Assembly (NCBI GenBank): GCA_963848825.1
Contig: CAWKFA010000005.1
Span: forward strand, 1-64,000
Length of the DNA stretch: 64,000 bases
Origin: CAVVSQ01 sp963848825
GTDB taxonomy: Bacteria > Planctomycetota > Planctomycetia > Gemmatales > Gemmataceae
Reading direction: 5' to 3'
Position numbers and translations under genes: made by a program. Shown here piece by piece: positions 1-9,482 of the stretch. Under the pieces are notes generated by a model. It was not told the origin of the DNA, did not search any database, and worked only from the letters and a program-made list of their open reading frames with translations. Position 1 is the stretch's first letter. Every line of letters begins with the position of its first letter.

Positions 1-83
1 GCCGAAGACAGGAGTTGAACCTGCACCCGGTTGCCCGGACTAGCTCCTGAGGCTAGCGCGTCTGCCAATTCCGCCACTTCGGC
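1..83 (-). tRNA. tRNA-Leu (anticodon CAG)
   Basis: Read on the minus strand this folds as a class II tRNA. The acceptor stem is GCCGAAG (83-77) paired with CTTCGGC (7-1). The anticodon arm CTAGC/GCTAG encloses the loop CTCAGGA, giving anticodon CAG, which decodes leucine CUG. There is a variable arm and a T arm with loop TTCAACT. The long variable arm and D-loop sequence fit tRNA-Leu. The discriminator base and any CCA lie just outside the window. Confidence 0.95.
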
Positions 84-185
84 ATGAAGGACTGTTCCGT
101 CTGTCCGACCTTCTTGATGTAATCTATGAAGGACGCAGCCGCGCTGTCAAGGCGCTGGCCTCAAGCACGCCTAACGTCCGGGGGA

Positions 186-2167
186 CTACCGTCCGGGTGG
201 TGGTGGAGGCGGCGGGCCTTTTCCTGGAGGCAACTTGCCGGGCGGCGGACCATCTTTTCTTGGCGGGCCTTGTTGCGACGACAGACTTTGACGGAACTCC
301 ATGCTCACGCGTTGCACCTCGGGTAGCTCCAGGTTGACGGCGTTCATAAATTCGCTCCAGTTGTCGGCGAATGCTTCGAAGCGGCCTTGATCCAACTTCA
401 AGGCATTCTTGCCATCGCCGAGACCAAAGGACTTGGCGAACGTGGCCTCGAGCGTGCGTAGGTCAAGGTCCAGGTCGCGCGGCATGTCGGCAACCTCGCT
501 CGCGTAGCTGAGCAGACGGTCCATTTTCTGTTCCTTGACCAGATAATAGACGAGGGCCCAGGACGTCGCGCGTGCCCGCTCCCAGGCGTCACGCACTTTC
601 TCGGGCAGTTTGTCACGCGGTTCGTCAATGTCCGTCGAAACGTCCTCCGCCAAGCGGAAATAACGGTCCGTGATGACATTGAGCAAAATATCGCGACCTT
701 TGCCCAGGCCCTGGCTTTTCTGATACTTGTACGCAATCAGGTTCGACCAGCTTGGCAAGCCGCCGCCGCCATAAACCGCTCCGAAGGGCCGTTCGAAGTA
801 GCTCGCCAGGCCTTCCTCAATCCAGGCCGGCGCCGCGACATTACTTGGCAAGAGCCCGCTGGCAGCGATCAATTGCCGTACGGCCTCATGCGTCAGCGTG
901 GTGCGCTCGGCCTCATCCTCCATCGCCTTTTGCACGACGGTCATCGTCTGGATAATCGCGTAAGGCATGGCGTTTGGGCCCTTGGCGTCCGGGCGCCGCC
1001 AGATGCTGCCATTTAACAGCTCCTCCGGGTTGGCCTGGATCGTTTGCTGCCAGTTCTTGTTCTTCTGCTCGAGGGCGGCATAAGTCTCGTCAAGTCGCTT
1101 GGCCGAGAGGATCATGATATTGTCACGGCGCGGCGTGAAGCCATCGCCGAGCATGGGTGGCGAGCCCCAGCTTTTGCTTTTCTTGACGAATTCCGCTGGA
1201 TCGCTGATGACGAAGCCCAGGAGCCGATAACGCGGCATGGCGGGGATGGGCACGTTTTCTTGAATGGCAAACCAGTAATAAAAGGACTCCAGCGCATCTT
1301 CCAGGCGCGTCAGGCGGCGTTTCATCGGGGTGTCGTGATCCAAGCCGGGGGCCAGATTGGTGAGCAACGCATAATGTCCTCGGTCGCTGCTCAAGATGCG
1401 GTAACCGTCGGCCTTCGCTTCTTTCAGGATGCCTTTGACGGCGGGATCATCGGCCGTTAGCTGGGTTTTGAGTTGTTTTTGTACCTTGAGATATGCCGTC
1501 ACCACTGGGTGCTTGGCGTCCTGTTTTTTGAGTTCGTCCAGCGCAATATGGAAATCTTTCATGATTCCATGCGACCAGGCCCAGCCCGCGAGATCGACCA
1601 TCTCTTTTGTCTTGGGCGTATCCTTGAGTTTGTTAAATCTCTTGGAAAACTCAGACGTCAGGGTTTCCCGTTGGATTTTCTCCGGCTGCAGGAAAGGCGG
1701 CGGATCGGTGTCTCGCCAGGGCAACACCGGAATGTAGGTCGTTTTGCCGAACTGGTGGTCTATCTTCACGGCTGCGGCTCCTGTGCCGTCCGGCTTCGAC
1801 TTGAGTTCCAGGTAAACGATAGCCCAAAGCGGCTCACGATAGACGTCCGTCGCGAGGGCAGGATTGCCGGGTACCGGCATGATGGGCTGCGCAATTTGCG
1901 GTGGCGGCCGAAACTGGTTGGCCCCCTTCTTGCCCTTGCCACCGGGAAAGCCCGCACCTGGAAGGCCACCGGGAAAGCCTTGTCCGGGCGCGACGCCAGG
2001 TGGTGGCGCGCCGCCTGGCTGGCCGGGTGCGCCCTGGTTGCCTGCGGTCAGCGATTTTGGGCTCGGCGTGGCATTGTTGATATCCACAATGAGCTGCAAA
2101 TAATCGGCAAGAGCATGGCCCGCGCCAGAAAAACGACCACAGCCACTGCGCCAATACGCCATTTCAT
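186..2167 (-). CDS. Secreted DUF1570-like protein with degenerate HExxH (frameshifted signal peptide)
   Basis: About 660 aa. A gluzincin-like core carries THEAVRQ near residue 425 and, about 25 residues later, AWIEEGLASYFE. This is the arrangement of planctomycete DUF1570 proteins (HExxH...EGLA.YFE). The second His of HExxH is Arg here, so zinc binding and peptidase activity are doubtful. The N-terminal third has a Gly/Pro-rich linker and the C-terminus is Pro/Gly/Lys-rich. I choose the ATG at 2167 because GGAGG at 2176-2180 precedes it and it begins a good signal peptide (MKWRIGAVAVVVF). That frame must shift by one base near an A5 run at 2129-2133 to continue as SGAGHALA-DYLQL and enter the long frame. 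The uninterrupted frame alone starts at 2162 with no export signal. The frameshift looks like a sequence error. Family assignment is from motif spacing, not a search. Confidence 0.75.
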
Positions 2168-2293
2168 GAAGCTGACCTCCGCAAATCGTTCGAAGCTTGC
2201 ATTATTCTTGCACGCCAGCGGATTGGGAGCAAGGGAAATGCAGGGGACGACGTGCACCATTGGTAAGGGCCGGCGGTTTCACACGTAAGGGCC
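2163..2293. other. Short intergenic stretch
   Basis: About 130 bp between two minus-strand genes. Apart from the ribosome binding site at 2176-2180 I see no gene or convincing hairpin terminator in it. Confidence 0.4.
2176..2180 (-). promoter_or_regulatory. Ribosome binding site deciding the DUF1570-like start
   Basis: GGAGG on the minus strand lies 8 nt before the ATG at 2167. It favours that start, and with it the signal-peptide frame, over the ATG at 2162 that opens the long uninterrupted frame. Confidence 0.6.
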
Positions 2294-4087
2294 TCAAGGA
2301 CCGCCCGACGCGATCTGGCGCCGCAACTCTTCTGCGATTCGGCCAAACACTTCTTGCCAATCCCCGCGTATTTGCTGGCGGAATAGGCGTGCGGTTGGGT
2401 ACCAGGGTGAGTCTTCGCGCTCCAGGCCCCAGCGCCAATCGGGAGCGACGGGCAGAGCAATCCAGACGGGCAGGCCAAGGGCTCCCGCGAGGTGGGCGGC
2501 GGCGGTGTCCACGGAGATTACCAGGTCAAGATTGGTGAAGGCAGCGGCAGCTTCGGCGAAATCGGTCCACGATGCGGCGCCGATATCTTCAGCTTTCGCC
2601 TCGGCCCGCTCGGCGGCTGAGGCTTCCTTCATGAGATTGACAACCCGTATTCCAGGAATGGCACAGAGCTCGGCGAAGGTCTTTGCGGGCACGGAACGGG
2701 TGCGGTCGCCCGCGTACTGGGGATTGCCGCGCCAGGCGATACCGACAACAAATGCGGCTCCGCCCCGAACGCGCTGGCGGACGGCCTGGGCGGCAGCGCC
2801 ATCGGCGCTGAGATAAGGGACCGGACCGGGCGCGTCATCCACGCGTGTCATTCCCCAAAACTTGGGCAAGCTCATTATTGGGGTGTGGGCATCGACCTCG
2901 GGCAGCCTATCACCCGGGCCAACGACTCCGGCCAGACCGGGCAAAGTTCGCGCGAGGGCGACCAGCGGTGCCGGCACCTCCAAATGGACGCGCAGGCCAC
3001 GTGCCGCCAGCAACGGTGCGAACCGGCAGCAATGAAGGACGTCGCCCAGACCCTGTTCCGGCCAAATTAATAGCGACTTGCCCGGCACCATAACACCGTC
3101 CCACAGCGGCGCATTCGCAGGGCGCATACCGCGTCCCGGACGGCGCCAGCGCCACTCATAGTCGTCGAGGCCACGCGGATAGTCATCCTTGAGAAGATAC
3201 GCCAGCGCGCGATTGAAGCGTGTTTCCGCATGTGCGGGGTCGAGGGCTAACGCCTTGTCATAGTCAGCGAGGGCATTATCCAGTTGCTGCAGGCCATCGT
3301 AGGCGATGGCGCGGTTGTTATAGATGTCCGGCTCGGAGGGACACAGACCGAGAGCTTTTTCGTAGCATGCGAGCGCCTCTTCGAGCTGGCCCCGCGAGCG
3401 GAGCAGATTGCCGAGGTTGGTATGCGTGGCATGGTTTTTCGGCTTGAGCTCAATGCTACGGGCGTAGCTGCGCGCCGCCTCGTCGTCCTGGCCTAGCTGA
3501 GCCTGCGCGATGCCGAGATGATTGAAAACGTCGGCTGAATTAGGATCGAGACGTGCCGCGGTTTCCAGTATGGGAAGGGCCTCGGCGTAACGGCTCGCCT
3601 GGACGCAGGCCAGCCCAAGATTGGCGTGGCCCAGCGGAGAGTCTGGATAAATCTCCGTGTTCTTGCGAAATTCACGCATCGCTTCGTCCAGGCGCCGCAC
3701 CTGCGCATAGGCCACGCCCAGGTTGAGACGCATGGCCCCGGCGTCCGGCTTGAGCCGTACCGCGTCCTCGAGATAAGTAATTGCCTTTTCCTGCTGATTT
3801 CCTTGCAGGAGGGCCAGGCCGCGATCATGGAGCGCGTCGGCGAGCGTCGCTTTACCGACAGCTTGACCGGGGCGCAAGCCGCGGCGCATAAGCAGGGCCA
3901 GTTCCTCGGCGATACGATCGAATACCGGCTTCCACTCGGTGCGCGGCAGACTGGCGAAAGAGGCGTGCGGTCGGGTACCAGGGGGAATCCTCGCGTTCAA
4001 GGCCCCAGCGCTGATCCGGAGCGGAGGGCAAAGCAAGCCACAGTGGAATACCAAGCGCCCCGGCGAGATGGGCTGTCGAGGTGTCAA
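2294..4087 (-). CDS. C-terminal half of a TPR-glycosyltransferase (TPR x7 + GT9-like domain)
   Basis: The coherent protein runs from about 3949 down to 2297 (about 550 aa). It has seven tetratricopeptide repeats (for example LNLGVAYAQVRRLDEA and YNNRAIAYDGLQQLDNA), the capping motif DYEWRWRR, and a glycosyltransferase domain resembling the family 9/heptosyltransferase fold (WPEQGLGDVLHCCRFA; DLVISVDTAAAHLAGALGLP). The first ~45 residues of the open frame are out-of-frame translation of the upstream segment, so this is not an independent gene start. It is almost certainly the continuation of the preceding glycosyltransferase, separated by one extra base near 3950. The domain is a near copy of the one ending the upstream segment, so the protein arose by internal duplication. 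Acceptor and sugar donor are unknown. Confidence 0.8.
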   Translation of the reverse strand: MTPRQPISPGRLVFHCGLLCPPLRISAGALNARIPPGTRPHASFASLPRTEWKPVFDRIAEELALLMRRGLRPGQAVGKATLADALHDRGLALLQGNQQEKAITYLEDAVRLKPDAGAMRLNLGVAYAQVRRLDEAMREFRKNTEIYPDSPLGHANLGLACVQASRYAEALPILETAARLDPNSADVFNHLGIAQAQLGQDDEAARSYARSIELKPKNHATHTNLGNLLRSRGQLEEALACYEKALGLCPSEPDIYNNRAIAYDGLQQLDNALADYDKALALDPAHAETRFNRALAYLLKDDYPRGLDDYEWRWRRPGRGMRPANAPLWDGVMVPGKSLLIWPEQGLGDVLHCCRFAPLLAARGLRVHLEVPAPLVALARTLPGLAGVVGPGDRLPEVDAHTPIMSLPKFWGMTRVDDAPGPVPYLSADGAAAQAVRQRVRGGAAFVVGIAWRGNPQYAGDRTRSVPAKTFAELCAIPGIRVVNLMKEASAAERAEAKAEDIGAASWTDFAEAAAAFTNLDLVISVDTAAAHLAGALGLPVWIALPVAPDWRWGLEREDSPWYPTARLFRQQIRGDWQEVFGRIAEELRRQIASGGP

Positions 4088-6716
4088 CGGAAATCACCAG
4101 GTCGAGGTTGACAAAGACGGTAGCCGTATCGGCGAAGTCGGCCCACGCCTGGGCACCGACGTCGGCGGCGCCGGCAATGGCGCGCTCTTTTTCATCCGAC
4201 TCCTTCATAACGCAAACCAGGCGCACGCCGGGGATTTTTGACAGCGGGGTGATCAATTCGGGAGGCACCGAGCGGATCTTGTCGCCCGCATATTGAGGGT
4301 TGCCGCGCCACACCACGCCCACCACCAGTTCCGCGCCGGCCCTGACCTGCTCTCGGCAGGCCGCCGCGGCGTCCCTGTCCGCCGTAACATAAGGAATTGG
4401 CGCCGGCGCGTCATCCAGGGAAGTCATGCGAATGAGTCGCGGAAAGCTCATGAGGGGCGCATGGGCCGAGAAGGGTGGCAGTTTATCTGATGAAGAGGCC
4501 ACTTTGACGACGCCAGGTACCGTCTGCAGCAGACGCACGAGGGGTTCCGGCACGCACAAGAGCGGCATGGCGCCGCGCTGGGCCAGCACAGCGGCGTAAC
4601 GACAGTATTGCAGCGTATCACCCAGGCCCTGCTCACCCCACAGAAGAATCGTACGCCCTACGGGATCGTCGCCACTCCAGAGGGGGCGGCCCCAATTGGG
4701 CATCTGCCGGCCCGACCGCTTCCAGCGCCATTCATAGTCTTCCAGCCCCGCGTCATAATCGCCGGTGAGAAGCCGGGCGAGTGCGCGGTTTAAATAGGCA
4801 TCCGGGTAGTCCGGCTTGAGTTCGAGGGCACGGTTGTAGCAGGCAACGCCTTCGCCAGGCTGGCCGGCCTGCACCAGCGCTACCGCCTTGTTGTTGTAAC
4901 CCTCCGCATAATGGGGATTGAGGTTCAGGGCCTTGTCGAGGGACGCCACGGCGTCATCGACCAGCCCAATTTGGCGGAAGGCGTTGCCGAGATTGCTGAA
5001 AGCGGCTGCCGAGTCGGGAAAGAGGAGCAAGGCGGAGCGATAGGCCATGATGGCGTCATCGTGGCGCTCGCGCGCGGCCAGGGCGACGCCAAGATTATTG
5101 TAAGTTTCCGACGAATGCGGGCGAATACGCAGGGCCTTGCGGTAACAATCGATCGCTTCGTCCGACCGCCCGATGTTTTGTAGCACGATGCCCAGGTTGT
5201 TCAGCGCATCGGCGTACTTGGGTTCGATGGCCAGCGCTGCCTGATACGCCGCGATGGCTTCTTCATTCTTTTCCAGGTCGGCCAGCGTCAGCCCAAGGCT
5301 ATGCTGCAACTCAGCCGAATCTGGCCGCAAGTGCACCGCCTCTTGCAGTTGAATGAGTGCTTCCGCCGGTTTGCGAGCATTGCGCAGCACATTGGCGAAG
5401 CGATGACGGATATCGACGGCCTTGGGGTCGAGGCGCAAACATTCCTGGAATGCGGCCGCCGCTTCATCGAATTTGCCCTGCTGGGCCAGCGCCAGGCCCA
5501 TGTTGGAAAACGCCGAGGTGCCGTCGGGTTTAAGCTTCTGGGCCGTGCGAAAAGAGGCGATGGCCTCATCCAGGCGATTGCGATGGGCAAAAGCGACGCC
5601 AAGATTGTGCTGATAATCGGCGGAGTCGGGCTTGAGCTCCACGGCCCGCCGCAGGAGGACGATGGCTTCGTCCGGCTTGCCCTCATTGATGAGTTTCAGG
5701 CCGCGCGTGTGCAGTTCTTCCGGTTGGCCATCCGGCGGTAGGGAGGGGGCGGTGGCGCCAGCATCGGCCGCGGGCTCGACAAAGGTGTTGAAGTTCTCGC
5801 CTGTTTCGGTGGTGGCCAGAACAGCCGAGCTGCCCTTCATGGAATCTTGGCCCGCGGGCCGCGCCTCCATGATCCGCTCGGCCTGTTGGTCGGCTTCACT
5901 CAATGGTGGTAAGGCGGCGCCGTTGGTCGATGGATCTTGGCGTTTTGCCTCTTCCCTGGGCGGAGGCTGCTTGTCGCTGGGGCGCTGGGAGTCCGGTAAA
6001 TTGTCCGAATCGGCACGCTCGTTTTCAGTCCAAACCAGCGGAGGAAACGACACGTAAGCATTTAGGTCGCGATAGTACTTGTTCATCGGCGTATCAATAT
6101 TCAGCGGCGGCAGGGGACGAGGAAAGCCGGGAACATCGATCAATTCGTTTTTGAGTGGAAAGCACAGACGCCGAAAGCGGGCCGCGCCTTGCGGGGATAA
6201 TGAATAGCAGACAACCCCGAACGCGCCCAACAAGCGCCAGGGCTGGGCATCCAGATCTTGCTTTTGAAAGTCCGCCACGGCGCTGCCGAGTTGACCGGCA
6301 TCAAAAGACAAGACGGCCTGGCGCAAACCGCCCATGATCCGCACGCACAGGGTCGAGTCAAAGTTCCACCCCCAAAGCACGATGTCCCAGTCGGTGGGCA
6401 GTTTTGCCAGGAATTGCTCTGCCCTGGCCACAAAGTCGTGATTGAACACCGCGTCGTCTTCGGCAATCGTCACCACGCGGTCGTCGGCGATGCAGGCGTC
6501 CCATAGCTGAAGATGAGAATAGGCTGCTCCCAGGCTACCGGGAGTGAAGGATTTGATCGGCTCCTGCAGAATCCCTTCCTTGATCAATTCGTCGACGCGC
6601 AAGGCTCTGCCGTCGGCAGCCTGAAAGCGCTCGAAGTCGGCGATACCGGCATTCTGCTTCAAGAAGCGCTCGTTGCGATCTTTCCGCCTTTCCAGATTGA
6701 TGTAATGGACCTTCAC
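3852..6716 (-). CDS. GT25-TPR-glycosyltransferase, N-terminal part
   Basis: Residues 1-200 form a family 25 (LPS-type) glycosyltransferase: YINLERRKDR near the start, LGAAYSHLQLW, and the acidic motif AEDDAVF. After a polar linker (about 220-330) come ten TPRs (about 335-670), the DYEWRWKR cap and a GT-B/GT9-like domain (LWGEQGLGDTLQYCRYA; DLVISVDTSTAHLAGALGIP). I start it at GTG 6716, which has AAGGG six bases upstream; the open frame extends to 6833, but that extension has no ribosome site and an unlikely sequence. After LFRQ (about 3951) the frame is lost. Removing one base at 3950 gives LFRQ-LPRTEWKPVFDRIAEEL, matching residue for residue the end of the second copy (LFRQ-QIRGDWQEVFGRIAEEL). 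The full protein would be about 1,470 aa from 6716 to 2294. It is divergent from the SET/GT2 gene. Confidence 0.85.
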   Translation of the reverse strand: MKVHYINLERRKDRNERFLKQNAGIADFERFQAADGRALRVDELIKEGILQEPIKSFTPGSLGAAYSHLQLWDACIADDRVVTIAEDDAVFNHDFVARAEQFLAKLPTDWDIVLWGWNFDSTLCVRIMGGLRQAVLSFDAGQLGSAVADFQKQDLDAQPWRLLGAFGVVCYSLSPQGAARFRRLCFPLKNELIDVPGFPRPLPPLNIDTPMNKYYRDLNAYVSFPPLVWTENERADSDNLPDSQRPSDKQPPPREEAKRQDPSTNGAALPPLSEADQQAERIMEARPAGQDSMKGSSAVLATTETGENFNTFVEPAADAGATAPSLPPDGQPEELHTRGLKLINEGKPDEAIVLLRRAVELKPDSADYQHNLGVAFAHRNRLDEAIASFRTAQKLKPDGTSAFSNMGLALAQQGKFDEAAAAFQECLRLDPKAVDIRHRFANVLRNARKPAEALIQLQEAVHLRPDSAELQHSLGLTLADLEKNEEAIAAYQAALAIEPKYADALNNLGIVLQNIGRSDEAIDCYRKALRIRPHSSETYNNLGVALAARERHDDAIMAYRSALLLFPDSAAAFSNLGNAFRQIGLVDDAVASLDKALNLNPHYAEGYNNKAVALVQAGQPGEGVACYNRALELKPDYPDAYLNRALARLLTGDYDAGLEDYEWRWKRSGRQMPNWGRPLWSGDDPVGRTILLWGEQGLGDTLQYCRYAAVLAQRGAMPLLCVPEPLVRLLQTVPGVVKVASSSDKLPPFSAHAPLMSFPRLIRMTSLDDAPAPIPYVTADRDAAAACREQVRAGAELVVGVVWRGNPQYAGDKIRSVPPELITPLSKIPGVRLVCVMKESDEKERAIAGAADVGAQAWADFADTATVFVNLDLVISVDTSTAHLAGALGIPLWLALPSAPDQRWGLEREDSPWYPTARLFRQSAAHRVEAGIRSYRRGTGPAYAPRLAPRSSCR

Positions 6717-6822
6717 ACTTTGCCCTTCATTTAAATTTGCTCCATTAAACCGTGAAAATAAGCAAAACGAAAGCGCGAAATGTGAATTTATCCTTGCTGG
6801 CGCGCCTCGGGGTGCTTGATGG

Positions 6823-6851
6823 TTGACAGTCACCCAGCGGTTAGCTACCCT
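6823..6851 (+). promoter_or_regulatory. Candidate sigma70-type promoter for the SET/GT2 gene
   Basis: A perfect -35 hexamer TTGACA at 6823-6828, a 17-bp spacer and a weak -10 TACCCT at 6846-6851 lie about 30 bp before the ATG at 6882. It sits in the divergent intergenic region between the two glycosyltransferase genes. Confidence 0.4.
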
Positions 6852-6881
6852 TGCTTAACCATTACGCGGCAAGGTGTTTCG

Positions 6882-8408
6882 ATGAATTCTCAGATTTGCC
6901 AACATGACGGTCCGGCCGTCGAAATCCGCGCCACGCGGCACAAGGGCCGTGGCGTGTTCGCGATCGAGCCCTTGATGGCCGGCCAACGCCTCCTGCGGCT
7001 TGAAGGGCAGGAGTTCAAGGCGGAGGACATGCCGGCCGACGCACTGGCCCTGCAAATCGATGACGACCTTTGGCTATGCTCCGACGGGGCTTTTCTGGAC
7101 GACTGCATCAATCACTCTTGCGAGCCCAACGTCGGCTTTCTGAAGAATGATCCGGTCCTTTATGCGCTGCGCGACATTGCCCGAGGGGAGGAGTTGTCCT
7201 GGGACTACTCGACGTCGATCTCTCTGCCAGGATGGAGCCTCGTTTGCCTTTGTGAGTCCCCGCGCTGCCGGGGACTGATTCTGCCCTTTGGCGAGTTGAC
7301 GCCGCCGGAGCGGCACCGCCTGGCTCCCATCGGCGCTCCGCTATCTGCGCAAGGGCCCTGGATGAAAATCACGGCTTACGTTCCCTGCTTCAACGGTGAA
7401 ACGACCCTGGCCGAGGTCCTGGAGGGGCTGCGGACGCAAACGCGACAGGCCGACCAGTACCTATTAATCAACGATCATTCGACCGATGGCAGCGTGGCGA
7501 TCGCCCATCGATTTGGCTTCGAAGTGGCCGACGCGGCCGAAGGGCAATCCGGGCTGGGCGCCGGTCGCAACCTGGCGCTTCGGCAGGCGCGGGGAGACAT
7601 TCTCGTAGGCCTTGACGCGGACGTCGTGCCGCAGCAAAACTTCTTGGCGACGCTGGAAGCCCTCTTCATCGGCCGGCCTACCATTTGCGGCCTGTGCGGC
7701 CGGCTCGATGAAAAATACCGGGACGAATCGCCTGCCGATTTGTGGCGGGCGGTCCATATGCCCCAGCACTATGGCAAAACCGAGTTGCTCGACCCGCCTG
7801 GCCTCTTCGGCAGCACCAGTGCCCACCGCGTGGAAATGCTCCAGCGCCTGGGTGGCTGGAACCCACGCTTCAAAACCAATTATGAGGACTTTGATTTAAC
7901 CGTGCGTATACGGCAGGCCGGCGGTCGGACGCTCTATTCGCCAGCGTGTCAGCTTTGGCACCTGAGACGTGATACGCTGGAGTCGGTTTTGCGTGGCTGT
8001 TGGAACTGGACGTTTCACCCCGGTGATACCATTGGTGACTTCGACTCCGACGAGATTTGGGCGCGGCGGCGCCTGCCGTGGATCTGGGACACCTATCGTG
8101 GCGGGCGGGTCGTCGACGGTCCCTATCCCCAGATCGCGGGCATTACCTGCCTGATGCCCTGGTCGACGATCATTCGTGATTTGCATGAGATATACAAGCG
8201 CCGTGGCATGGCGTTCGATCTTGACGGCATTATCCCACTGGCGCGGCGTTTACTGCCCGCATGTGGCGTCGGGCCGGAAGCCGTCGTGGGGATGACAAGT
8301 TGGCTGCACGATCTGGTAAGCAGTCTGGCACCCCTTCCCGGGCCGGCAGAGCCCTGGCAAGACTGGCTACTCGAACGTATCGTTAGCGAAGGAACGAAGA
8401 GGATTTAG
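6882..8408 (+). CDS. SET-domain / family 2 glycosyltransferase fusion protein
   Basis: 508 aa. Residues 15-130 are a SET domain: GRGVFA (22-27), NHSCEPN (77-83), ELSWDY (104-109), and a post-SET cysteine cluster CLCESPRC (122-129). SET domains transfer a methyl group from S-adenosylmethionine to lysine. From MKITAYVPCFNG (161) the chain is a GT2 glycosyltransferase with NDHSTDGS, a DAD metal-binding motif (245-247), NYEDFDLTVR and a WHLRRD segment near the middle of the protein. The fusion is in one uninterrupted frame. The start at 6882 is chosen for AAGGTG at 6870-6875; an in-frame upstream start at 6816 would overlap the promoter. It is divergent from the GT25-TPR gene, suggesting a shared glycosylation function. 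Substrates of both halves are unknown. Confidence 0.85.
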   Translation: MNSQICQHDGPAVEIRATRHKGRGVFAIEPLMAGQRLLRLEGQEFKAEDMPADALALQIDDDLWLCSDGAFLDDCINHSCEPNVGFLKNDPVLYALRDIARGEELSWDYSTSISLPGWSLVCLCESPRCRGLILPFGELTPPERHRLAPIGAPLSAQGPWMKITAYVPCFNGETTLAEVLEGLRTQTRQADQYLLINDHSTDGSVAIAHRFGFEVADAAEGQSGLGAGRNLALRQARGDILVGLDADVVPQQNFLATLEALFIGRPTICGLCGRLDEKYRDESPADLWRAVHMPQHYGKTELLDPPGLFGSTSAHRVEMLQRLGGWNPRFKTNYEDFDLTVRIRQAGGRTLYSPACQLWHLRRDTLESVLRGCWNWTFHPGDTIGDFDSDEIWARRRLPWIWDTYRGGRVVDGPYPQIAGITCLMPWSTIIRDLHEIYKRRGMAFDLDGIIPLARRLLPACGVGPEAVVGMTSWLHDLVSSLAPLPGPAEPWQDWLLERIVSEGTKRI

Positions 8409-8472
8409 GATTTCAAATTGCAGAGTGCAAATTGTCATTGCGGAGAAATCTTGCACTCCCGTTCTGAAATGC

Positions 8473-8479
8473 AAGGGAG
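8473..8479 (+). promoter_or_regulatory. Ribosome binding site of the DUF1080 gene
   Basis: AAGGGAG lies five bases before the ATG at 8485. It selects the signal-peptide frame rather than the longer frame opening at 8418. Confidence 0.55.
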
Positions 8480-8484
8480 CTTTT

Positions 8485-9482
8485 ATGGTCCGAATGGCTG
8501 CTTGTTTCGTCGTGTTGTTCTTCGCTGTGCTGCCGACGTGGTCGGGAGGCGCCAGGATGCGCCAGGCGCCAATGGGCTCACACCTCAGGAAGTGGCCGAC
8601 GGGTGGATACTGCTCTTTGACGGCCAAACGACATTTGGTTGGCGCGTCGAGGGGGACTCCAAGGTTGCGGACGGCTGGCTGCGCGTGGGTGGAACGACGG
8701 TCTCGAAGGTCCGTCATGATATCCGCTTTCGGGATTTCGAGTTACACGCTGAATATGCCGAAGTTGCGGGTGGCGAAGTTCAATTGCTTGGCCGCAAGGT
8801 GGTCCCCACGGCGCCCGCCGGCACCATGGTGTTGTCATCCGCGAAGAATAGTGTCGACTTAGAAATCATGGCGCCGGCCGGAGCCAGCGTAAAGGTGCGT
8901 TCACTCAAATTGCGCCCCCTGGGAACGAAAGCGATCTTCGATGGCAAGAGCCTGGCGGGCTGGCACGAACATGCGACCAAGAAAACCAGCAAATGGACTG
9001 TCGAAGAGGGCCTTTTGCGCATGCGCAACGGTCCGGGCGACTTGCAGAGCGATGCGCAGTGGGCTGACTTCGTGCTGCAGGCCGAGATTAAAACTCATGG
9101 CAAGGCGCTCAATAGCGGCATCTTTTTCCGCTGTATTCCCGGGGACTATCAAAACGGCTACGAGGCCCAGGTTCAAAACGGCTACAAGGACAACGACCGA
9201 ACCAAGCCGATCGACTTCGGCACCGGCGCCATCTACCGGCGCGTGCCCGCGCGCAAGGTCGTATCCAATGATAACGAGTGGTTCACCATGACCGTGGCGG
9301 CCCAGGGCAAACAGCTCGCTACCTGGGTCAATGGTTATCCGACCGTGGACTGGAAGGATGAACGGCCCGCGAACAATAATCCTCGGAACGGCTCGAAGGA
9401 GGGCAAGGGAGCACTCAGCTTGCAAGGCCATGATCCGACCACGGATATCAGCTTTCGCAATATTCGTTTAGGCGACCTATAA
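8485..9482 (+). CDS. Exported DUF1080 (3-keto-disaccharide hydrolase-type) protein, frameshifted near the signal peptide
   Basis: About 332 aa. Two concanavalin-like half domains are visible. The first has GWILLFDGQTTFGW. The second has AIFDGKSLAGWHEH, then SGIFFRCIPGDYQNGYEAQ, a conserved DUF1080 stretch, and it ends SFRNIRLGDL. DUF1080 proteins are abundant in planctomycetes and act on or bind sugars outside the cytoplasm. The signal peptide (MVRMAACFVVLFFAVLPTWSG) begins at ATG 8485 behind a good ribosome site but lies in another frame. One base must be gained or lost near 8545-8560 to continue into QDAPGANGLTPQEVADGW. It follows the SET/GT2 gene after 76 bp, possibly co-transcribed. Confidence 0.8.

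Noticed and set aside
2294..4087. Independent glycosyltransferase gene starting at 4087
   Set aside because: The first 45 residues are an out-of-frame reading of the upstream domain, and a one-base correction joins the two halves seamlessly.
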